Source: Lactobacillales bacterium
Lineage (GTDB): Bacteria; Bacillota; Bacilli; Lactobacillales; Streptococcaceae
Direction of reading: 5' to 3'
DNA length: 8,090 bases
Assembly (NCBI GenBank): GCA_031257815.1
Contig: JAIRNX010000022.1
Span: 1 to 8,090, forward strand
In this document: positions 1 to 5,154 of the stretch, piece after piece
Layout: each line of letters starts with the position of its first letter
Numbering within the stretch: position 1 is the stretch's first letter
Position numbers and translations under genes: made by a program
The notes under the pieces: generated by a model
Databases searched by the model: none
Seen by the model: the letters and a program-made list of their open reading frames with translations, nothing else
What the model was told of the DNA's origin: nothing

Positions 1-1331
1 AACAATCAGATAAAGGAAGGAGCTGTTCCAAATGAAATTGTATCAAAAAAAAGAAAAAATTGTCAAAAATTCGGTAGAGGTGCTGGATCCTACCGTGCTA
101 CTTGAAAAAGCGAGTAAAGGCTTGCTTTCCCTGTCTGTCGAACTTGGTTTTGAGGTGTTACGACAACTGATGGAGGAAGAAGTAACTGAATTAGTGGGTG
201 AAAAAGGAAAACATCAGAAAGGTCGTAAAGGATACCGACACGGAACCGAGAAAACAAAAGTGGTGTTAGGTGGTCAAAAGGTTTCCACTACCAGACCTCG
301 AGTTCGGTCCAACGAAGGGGGTGAATTTCCACTTGAGACGCTCCAGTGGTTTCAGCGTGAAGATTCTCTCAACCAAACCGTCCTTGCCCGACTCCTTTCG
401 GGGGTCAGCTGCCGAAAGTATGAACAAACTCTTGATGCAGATTCAAATCATACATCTTGCACGAGTAAAAGCGAAGTTTCTAGACGCTTTATCGCTGGGA
501 TGCAAACAGCGATTGATGAATTTTTGGGCAGAGGCTTGGAAGGAAGTTATCCTGCTATCATGATTGATGGAATGTGTGTGGGAAAGATGACGATTGTCGC
601 AGCGATGGGTATTCGTGAGGGAGGAGATAAACAGATCCTCGGACTGATCGAGGGAGGTTCAGAAAACACCGAAGTGGTTAAAGCCCTACTCTCTGATCTT
701 TTAGAGAGAGGACTAGATCCAACAGAATCCAGACTTTACGTCATTGATGGAGGAAAAGCATTGGCCAAAGGAATCAAAGACACCTTTGGAGATCACGCGG
801 TAATCCAGCGGTGCCAAGTTCATAAAAAACGCAATGTCCTTTCGAAATTGCCCGAATCAGAACAAGGGAACGTAGGACTATTGTTGAGTAGTGCTTACCT
901 GGAGTTTGAGTATGACCAAGCACTTTCTAAACTTCATAAAATAGTAAAAAAGATGGAAACACGCTTCCCCTCTGCCGCCGCGAGTCTGAAAGAGGGGATG
1001 GAAGAGACGTTAACCGTTCATCGTTTGAGATTACCAGGTCTCCTTCGACAAACGCTCTCCAATACGAATCCCATAGAATCAGCCAATTCTACTTGTGCTA
1101 GGATCATTCGGCGCGTGACTCATTTCAAGAACGGAGAAGTAGCACTTCGGCAAGCTGCCGCTGGGTTCATGGAAGCTGAACGAAGTTTCCGCAGAATTAG
1201 GGGATATCGGGAAATTCCAATTTTACAGAGTGCTTTGGAAAATTTGACTGGAATCAAACACAAAGATACAATCAAAATTGCTTAATGGTTTTTCGGTGCT
1301 AGCGAAATTCCACGATGCGCGGGACATACTC
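1..1331 (+). mobile_element. IS256-family insertion sequence, left end outside window
   Basis: The element carries one transposase gene and a right end whose limit I place near position 1331. That limit comes from comparison with an inverted partial copy at 3100-3192: the two match without gaps over 93 bp (1239-1331 here, 82 of 93 identical by hand) and then diverge abruptly. The terminal sequence read inward begins GAGTATGTCCCGCGCATCG. The left inverted repeat is not visible, because only 31 bp precede the transposase start, so neither element completeness nor a target duplication can be judged. One sampled 60-base row inside the transposase gene counted 55% G+C, far above the adjacent passenger DNA, which fits a separately acquired element. 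Confidence 0.85.
32..1285 (+). CDS. IS256-family (mutator-type) transposase, apparently intact
   Basis: This is a DDE transposase that cuts and joins the insertion-sequence ends. The 417-residue length is usual for the family. The expected catalytic residues are visible: D179 in IMIDGM, D239 in VIDGG, and E349 in the NPIES motif of TNPIESANS, with the long D-to-E spacing (110 residues) typical of IS256 and mutator enzymes. The family signature RCQVHKKRN (260-268) sits between the second D and the E and supplies the conserved C/H pair. The N-terminal part (about 45-130) has the usual basic GRKGYRHG segment expected to contact DNA. A strong ribosome binding site (AAGGAAGGAG) lies about 10 bases before the ATG. 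I see no frameshift or internal stop, so the protein may be active. The C-terminal residues IKHKDTIKIA are nearly repeated in the truncated copy at 3100-3192. Confidence 0.95.
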   Translation: MKLYQKKEKIVKNSVEVLDPTVLLEKASKGLLSLSVELGFEVLRQLMEEEVTELVGEKGKHQKGRKGYRHGTEKTKVVLGGQKVSTTRPRVRSNEGGEFPLETLQWFQREDSLNQTVLARLLSGVSCRKYEQTLDADSNHTSCTSKSEVSRRFIAGMQTAIDEFLGRGLEGSYPAIMIDGMCVGKMTIVAAMGIREGGDKQILGLIEGGSENTEVVKALLSDLLERGLDPTESRLYVIDGGKALAKGIKDTFGDHAVIQRCQVHKKRNVLSKLPESEQGNVGLLLSSAYLEFEYDQALSKLHKIVKKMETRFPSAAASLKEGMEETLTVHRLRLPGLLRQTLSNTNPIESANSTCARIIRRVTHFKNGEVALRQAAAGFMEAERSFRRIRGYREIPILQSALENLTGIKHKDTIKIA

Positions 1332-2811
1332 AAAGAAATTGAGAATTTACTTAGAGATTTTGAGAATGATCTATAAAGTCTATTTCAATAAATATAAAGC
1401 GTATTTTGATACTGGTAAAAAGAAGGTTTTGAGTTTAGTATCTTTCATAGCTATTTTAGGGATTTCCATAACAACAGGTAATATGTTAACTGCAGAAATA
1501 ATTGATGTCTTTTTAAATGGTAACGATCATATATTATATTCTGCAATTATTACTTATCTTGCATCAGAATCATCATTAGTAATGTTATTTTTTTTATTTG
1601 CAAAAATTACTATGCCAGAAAATTCAAATATATTTCAAGTTATTAATCTATTGCCCGTAAGTGCAATTATAAAACATTTTTCTTGTTATTCACTTCAGAT
1701 TATTGCAGAAGTAACTATCCCTCTTTTAATATATATGTCTATCTTATTACCAAAAATGATTATAAAAACAATAAACTTTAAAATCATATTGTTATTAATT
1801 TTTATCTTTATTTTACAAGCAATTTTTATGGCTATGTTATTTAATGCTATTTATAATTTTTCTTTATTTATGTTTGATAAATTAAAATTTGGGTATGCGC
1901 ATAGTTATGCTTTATTTTTAAATATTATTGTTTTTTTCTTGTTAATGTGGATTCAATTTAAAAATTTTGAACATATTTTGTTAAATTATTCCCAATTTGA
2001 TTATGGTTTACTACATTGGTGCTCTGGCTTTATGGGTAAAATGTTAAATGGAAAAAATTACCAAGTTTCGATTTCTATAATTACTTTTTTATTTATAATT
2101 ATTTTTTTTGCAGGAATAATTAGCTTTAATTTTTTAAGAAATATAAGTGCTCAAATAAAATCAACATCAATTTTTATGAATGTATTTCATCCATCATCTA
2201 AAATTTTAAGCATGATGCTAAAAGATGTGAAATTATTATTAAGGTTAGAAAATGTAGTGTTTTTGCTAATTATTTTATTGATCAGTCAGATATTAATGTT
2301 TATTTTTAAAATAGATTTAGAAATGAAAAAGTACTTTTTGAAAATTTTCATCTCAGTCTCTGGAGGAGTCGCTGTTTTTTCTTTTGGAAGTGATTGTTGT
2401 AATATACCGTTTTATAAATTATTAGGCATTCAGAAAAAAATATTTATTTTTTCTAAATTTGTATCTAGTCTATTAATTTCAGGAATATTGACAATTTCTC
2501 TATTATTAATAAATTTTAGGTGTATAGAAACATTTTATGATTTATTTAGGTTTATTTTTATTTTATTACTTTCTACATTGATGTTGTTATCAATAGGAGT
2601 GATATTTCCTTTTACCAAAACAAATACATTCTCACAGGCAATTGTTTCTACACTGAGCTTTATTTTATTTTTCCCTATAAGTTATTTTTTTAAAGTGTTG
2701 GAGCATTTTTCTTATTTGGGAAGACTGGGATTAATATTTTGTATCTCTTTAATTTTTTTTGTTATTGTAGCAAACGTATTCAACAAACGTTGGAATGGTG
2801 ATTATATATGA
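1315..2811 (+). CDS. Polytopic membrane protein resembling an ABC-2-type exporter permease
   Basis: I do not recognise a named family, but the open frame encodes a 498-residue, very hydrophobic protein with about 12 membrane segments, roughly at 38-58, 72-97, 118-145, 155-183, 196-212, 250-273, 313-332, 341-358, 377-400, 411-431, 439-459 and 468-487. It looks like two fused half-permeases. Residues 107-121 (FQVINLLPVSAIIKH) and 365-382 (PFYKLLGIQKK..., ending FSKF) are similar loop-plus-helix stretches, and KDVKLLLR (303-310) before the second half is of a kind common in ABC exporter permeases. No ATPase lies in the window. The ATG at 1315 is inside the insertion-sequence end, so about the first six residues come from IS DNA. 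The native start is probably downstream: TTG 1339 and ATG 1366 are in frame, both with weak ribosome binding sites. The stop overlaps the next start (ATGA). G+C is about 20%, far below the neighbours, which suggests acquisition. An export or immunity role is inference only. Confidence 0.8.
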   Translation: MRGTYSKKLRIYLEILRMIYKVYFNKYKAYFDTGKKKVLSLVSFIAILGISITTGNMLTAEIIDVFLNGNDHILYSAIITYLASESSLVMLFFLFAKITMPENSNIFQVINLLPVSAIIKHFSCYSLQIIAEVTIPLLIYMSILLPKMIIKTINFKIILLLIFIFILQAIFMAMLFNAIYNFSLFMFDKLKFGYAHSYALFLNIIVFFLLMWIQFKNFEHILLNYSQFDYGLLHWCSGFMGKMLNGKNYQVSISIITFLFIIIFFAGIISFNFLRNISAQIKSTSIFMNVFHPSSKILSMMLKDVKLLLRLENVVFLLIILLISQILMFIFKIDLEMKKYFLKIFISVSGGVAVFSFGSDCCNIPFYKLLGIQKKIFIFSKFVSSLLISGILTISLLLINFRCIETFYDLFRFIFILLLSTLMLLSIGVIFPFTKTNTFSQAIVSTLSFILFFPISYFFKVLEHFSYLGRLGLIFCISLIFFVIVANVFNKRWNGDYI

Positions 2812-3099
2812 AAAATAAAATCTTAGAATTATTACGATATCAAGGCATTTCTTTTTGTGTTTCTACTGTGTGTCTTTTTGTGTTGCTTATTTTTACCGCA
2901 GTTTTACTCATTTATAAAAGGAAAAAGTATTTATTTTCCAAGAAAAGTGCTTTCGTTTATTGCAGAATCAAATGGCAGCTCTTCAAGTATAGAGATTAAA
3001 TTTATGCCTAACTTTATTTCTATGTTTATTATCTTCAGTATTTTATTTGGAATCGTATTATTTTTTATTTGTAAATTTTATAAAAAATCGAAAAATTAA
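2808..3099 (+). pseudogene. Small two-helix membrane protein gene, apparently frameshifted
   Basis: The ATG overlaps the stop of the upstream permease-like gene in ATGA, a sign of translational coupling. The first frame (2808-2999, 63 residues) opens with MKNKILELLRYQG and one clean hydrophobic helix (about residues 15-36), then turns into an unconvincing basic tail. A second frame (2857-3099), shifted by +1, supplies a plausible continuation: an Ser-rich segment (ESNGSSSSIEIKF), a second helix (ISMFIIFSILFGIVLFFIC) and a basic end (KFYKKSKN). Joined, they would give about 97 residues with two helices and a short external loop. The shift would lie between about 2857 and 2996, where short T and A runs are frequent. 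Alternatives are a sequencing error, two separate small proteins, or a real +1 recoding event; I see no slippery signal for the last. The stop is directly followed by the inverted IS remnant. Function unknown. Confidence 0.55.
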
Positions 3100-3192
3100 G
3101 ACTATCTCCCGAACATCGTAGAATTTCGTCAGCACCGAAAAACCATTAAACAATTTTGATTGTATCTTTGTATTTGATTCTAGTTAAATTTT
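3100..3192 (-). mobile_element. Truncated, inverted 3' end of the same IS256-family element
   Basis: Read on the minus strand, this stretch aligns without gaps to 1239-1331, with 11 differences in 93 positions by hand. It encodes the transposase C-terminus (NLTRIKYKDTIKIV, then stop, against NLTGIKHKDTIKIA) and the terminal inverted repeat, whose outer edge (GACTATCTCCCGAAC) begins at 3100. Everything upstream in the transposase gene is missing: on the inner side the match stops at 3192, where argG-like sequence begins. The roughly 12% divergence from the left copy suggests an older insertion or a related but distinct element, not a recent duplicate. Confidence 0.9.
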
Positions 3193-3261
3193 GAACGAAA
3201 TGATAATTAACTGATGTATCCAATTCTCCGGAATAAGCTAAAACAATTTTTTTGGTTGCAT
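3193..3261 (-). pseudogene. argG: 5' relic of argininosuccinate synthase gene
   Basis: ArgG joins citrulline and aspartate in arginine synthesis, and its N-terminus carries a highly conserved ATP-binding loop, typically KIVLAYSGGLDTSV. On the minus strand an ATG at 3261 follows a good ribosome binding site (AAAAAGGA, 7 bases away) and reads MQPKK. One base later in phase the sequence reads KIVLAYSGELDTSV. The seven-base A run at the junction appears one A short: an eighth A would put the ATG and the motif in one frame. The second glycine of SGG has become E. The homology ends after about 18 residues and gives way to the IS remnant at 3192, so the rest of the gene is gone. A single-base frameshift, a loop substitution and truncation all indicate a dead gene. 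The match is short but highly specific. Confidence 0.7.
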
Positions 3262-3359
3262 GTTATTTTCCTTTTTATTTTTCTAGAATTTATAAATAGA
3301 ATATCATTTTTATTAATTTATTTCTTCGTTTTTTAAATTATAAAAGTAACAAAAATTTT

Positions 3360-3374
3360 TTGTATAATTTACAA
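3360..3374. promoter_or_regulatory. 15-bp palindrome containing a TATAAT-like -10 element, upstream of pflA
   Basis: TTGTA-TAATT-TACAA is a perfect inverted repeat with a five-base centre. On the plus strand it contains TATAAT (3363-3368), preceded directly by TG, so it may be the pflA -10 region or a repressor site overlapping it. It lies about 70 bases before the pflA start. There is no convincing -35 hexamer at the normal distance. In such AT-rich DNA a palindrome of this kind can arise by chance. Confidence 0.3.
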
Positions 3375-3384
3375 TATTGGATGT

Positions 3385-3398
3385 TTAAAGCGTTTTTA
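3385..3398. promoter_or_regulatory. Weak cre-like (CcpA) site upstream of pflA
   Basis: TTAAAGCGTTTTTA has the AARCGYTT core of catabolite-responsive elements, with a near-symmetrical arrangement around the central CG. The outer G and C of the usual TG...CA flanks are replaced by T. It lies about 50 bases upstream of the pflA start. Fermentation genes such as pfl are commonly under catabolite control in lactic acid bacteria, which makes the site plausible, but the match is imperfect. Confidence 0.25.
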
Positions 3399-3445
3399 CA
3401 GAGTTTAAAAGATTAGAAAAGTTGTATTGAAGGGAAGTTTCACGA

Positions 3446-4195
3446 GTGAATAAAGCAACAGTTGGTTTCATTCATTCAATAGAAAATTTTGGAACAGTTG
3501 ATGGCCCAGGTGTGCGTTTTGTGATTTTTATGCAGGGTTGTTCAATGCGCTGTCAATTTTGTCACAACCCGGATACTTGGAGTTTTAAAACAGATAAAAT
3601 GCGTACAGTTTGTGCAGAGGAAATTTTGGAAGAGGCAGAACGTTTTCGCAGTTACTGGGGATATGATGGTGGAATTACGGTTAGTGGCGGGGAACCTTTA
3701 TTGCAGCTTGATTTTTTGCTTGATTTATTTGCAAAAGCTAAAGCTTGCGGCATTCACACAGCTTTAGATACCTGTGGTCAACCTTTCACATATCAAGAGC
3801 CCTTTTTTTCAAAATTAAATCAATTGCTAACAATAACAGATTTAATCCTTTATGATATTAAAGAAATAAATAATATTCGACATAAATCTTTAACAGGCTT
3901 AAGCAATGAAAATATTTTAGAGTTTGCCAAATATTTATCAGCAATTGAACAACCTATGTGGATTCGTCATATTTTGGTGCCGACAGTTACTGACTTTGAT
4001 GAAGATTTGCTTGCACTTAACGCCTTTATTAAAACGCTTAAAAATGTTAAAAAAATGGAAGTTTTGCCTTATCATACAATGGGCGAATTTAAATGGAAAG
4101 AATTGGGATTAAGGTATCCATTAGAGGGTATTAAGCCGCCAACACAAGAGCAAGTAAAAAACGCACGTAATCTGCTTCAAGTAAATGATTATTGA
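3446..4195 (+). CDS. pflA: Pyruvate formate-lyase activating enzyme (radical SAM activase)
   Basis: PflA is a cytoplasmic radical S-adenosylmethionine enzyme. It installs the glycyl radical on pyruvate formate-lyase, switching on anaerobic cleavage of pyruvate to acetyl-CoA and formate. The 249-residue length is normal. The [4Fe-4S] motif CX3CX2C is C32, C36 and C39 within GCSMRCQFCHNPDTW. It is preceded by the activase signature HSIENFGTVDGPGVRFVIF (10-28) and followed by GGEP (81-84), LDTCG (107-111), YDIK (136-139), RHILVPTVTD (174-183) and the C-terminal LPYHTMGEFKWKELG...YPLEGIKPP block. The start is GTG; GAAGGGA lies about 10 bases upstream, and the protein begins in register with the family. 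No pflB is present: upstream lie only the divergent argG relic and IS scar, and downstream a terminator, so pflA appears to be transcribed alone. Its partner must be elsewhere if the pathway works. Confidence 0.95.
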   Translation: MNKATVGFIHSIENFGTVDGPGVRFVIFMQGCSMRCQFCHNPDTWSFKTDKMRTVCAEEILEEAERFRSYWGYDGGITVSGGEPLLQLDFLLDLFAKAKACGIHTALDTCGQPFTYQEPFFSKLNQLLTITDLILYDIKEINNIRHKSLTGLSNENILEFAKYLSAIEQPMWIRHILVPTVTDFDEDLLALNAFIKTLKNVKKMEVLPYHTMGEFKWKELGLRYPLEGIKPPTQEQVKNARNLLQVNDY

Positions 4196-4254
4196 ATTGA
4201 TTAATTGAACTGATCCTTTGACAGGTACTTCTTGAGTTTGGTATGTTTCCATTG

Positions 4255-4304
4255 GAATTGCTCTTTTCAAATTTTATCAAATCCTTGGAGCAATTCTTTT
4301 TTTT
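4255..4304 (+). terminator. Rho-independent terminator of pflA
   Basis: A perfect 9-bp inverted repeat, GAATTGCTC (4255-4263) and GAGCAATTC (4288-4296), is followed at once by eight T residues on the plus strand. The loop is long (24 bases), and the structure begins about 60 bases after the pflA stop. There is no T tract on the other side, so it should act only on plus-strand transcripts. I see no equally good terminator for the convergent rpiA. Confidence 0.75.
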
Positions 4305-4305
4305 C

Positions 4306-4332
4306 AAATTCCACGATGGTTGAGACAATATC
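4306..4332 (+). repeat. Possible solo IS256-type terminal repeat
   Basis: Bases 4306-4318 are identical to 1305-1317 in the IS right end (AAATTCCACGATG). Over 27 bp the two agree at 20 positions by hand, including a GAGACA against GGGACA run near the outer edge. No IS sequence is seen further inward, where the pflA terminator lies. It could be the scar of an excised or decayed relative, or a chance similarity. Confidence 0.3.
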
Positions 4333-4365
4333 TCTTATGATGCGATAAATACAATCGGATGGTTA

Positions 4366-5046
4366 TCAATTTGAATAGGTTCTTAGACCTTTTTTTGTTC
4401 CCACAATTACTTTATTCACCATGTTCAAAAATAAACCGTGTTCGACAACACCAACAAACTTATCAAGCTCTTCGCCTAAAATAATCGGATTTGCAATTAC
4501 TTCTAAATGTAAATCAATAATATAGTTGCCGCTATCAGTTATAAATTTTTTACCTTCGTTAGTGGTACGAAAGTGAGGATGATATCCTTTATTTTCAAAA
4601 AAACGATATAGTTGTTTAGCCCCATATTTAACCACTTCTACCGGTAAAGGGAAAGCTCCTAGTTGTTTTACTAATTTGGATTCATCTACAATCCAAATAT
4701 ACTGTCTAGAATAACTAGCAACGATTTTTTCAAATAATAAAGCGCCACCTCCACCTTTAATACCGTGGAAATTCTCTGAAATTTCATCTGCACTATCAAT
4801 AGTTAAATCAACATATTCTACTTCATCAATAGCTTTTAAAGGAATTCCTAATGCTTGAGCTTGTTTACTGGTTGCTTTAGAAGTAGTAACACCGATAATT
4901 TTTAAATGTTCTTCCTTTATCTTACGTCCCAACTCATCGATCATATAGTTGGCTGTTGAGCCAGTACCGAGACCGACAATCATTTCGTTTTTTACATATT
5001 TGGCAGCTTCAATTCCTACCTGCTTTTTTAGCTCTTCTTGAGTCAA
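4366..5046 (-). CDS. rpiA: Ribose-5-phosphate isomerase A
   Basis: RpiA interconverts ribose 5-phosphate and ribulose 5-phosphate in the cytoplasmic pentose phosphate pathway. I chose the TTG start at 5046 (226 residues) because an ideal AGGGAG (5053-5058) lies six bases upstream and the N-terminus then fits the family better. An ATG at 5061 would add five residues but has only weak Shine-Dalgarno sequence before it, and the AGGGAG would fall inside the gene. Numbering from that ATG, the phosphate-binding GLGTGST is 30-36, the acidic motif DSADE 89-93 (usually DGADE), and [11 protein letters not shown] 102-112 with catalytic E111. The [11 protein letters not shown] block follows. The G-to-S change in DSADE is unusual but conservative, and all key acidic and lysine residues remain. 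The gene follows uvrA on the same strand after about 108 bases. Confidence 0.93.
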   Translation of the reverse strand: MTQEELKKQVGIEAAKYVKNEMIVGLGTGSTANYMIDELGRKIKEEHLKIIGVTTSKATSKQAQALGIPLKAIDEVEYVDLTIDSADEISENFHGIKGGGGALLFEKIVASYSRQYIWIVDESKLVKQLGAFPLPVEVVKYGAKQLYRFFENKGYHPHFRTTNEGKKFITDSGNYIIDLHLEVIANPIILGEELDKFVGVVEHGLFLNMVNKVIVGTKKGLRTYSN

Positions 5047-5052
5047 AACTTT

Positions 5053-5058
5053 CTCCCT
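5053..5058 (-). promoter_or_regulatory. Ribosome binding site that decides the rpiA start (TTG)
   Basis: On the minus strand AGGGAG lies six bases before the in-frame TTG at 5046-5044. It overlaps the second and third codons of the longer ATG reading, which argues against that ATG being the main start. Confidence 0.6.
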
Positions 5059-5154
5059 CATATTTTTTATATCCGATTTTCGTTAACGCTTTTTTAGAGC
5101 ATATTAAGGTTTCTTCTATTGACGAGTTTACAGTGGTTTTCATCAAACAAAAGC

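Larger units (their letters stand above)
3262..3445. other. AT-rich intergenic region between argG relic and pflA
   Basis: These 184 bases contain no gene that I can support. They separate the divergent argG relic (minus) and pflA (plus) and probably held both promoters. A TATAAT on the minus strand (complement of 3337-3342) could be the argG -10 element, but I see no good -35 partner. Candidate sites on the pflA side are listed separately. Confidence 0.6.

Noticed and set aside
270..563. 97-codon frame inside the transposase gene
   Set aside because: A shadow in another phase of a gene with clear catalytic motifs; no independent start signal.
3281..3320. Possible arginine-repressor box upstream of the argG relic
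   Set aside because: The region is almost entirely A and T; similarity to the operator consensus is no better than expected for such composition.
4131..4328. 65-codon minus-strand frame overlapping the end of pflA and its terminator
   Set aside because: It overlaps a well-supported gene, covers the terminator hairpin, starts with TTG and has no recognisable domain or ribosome binding site.
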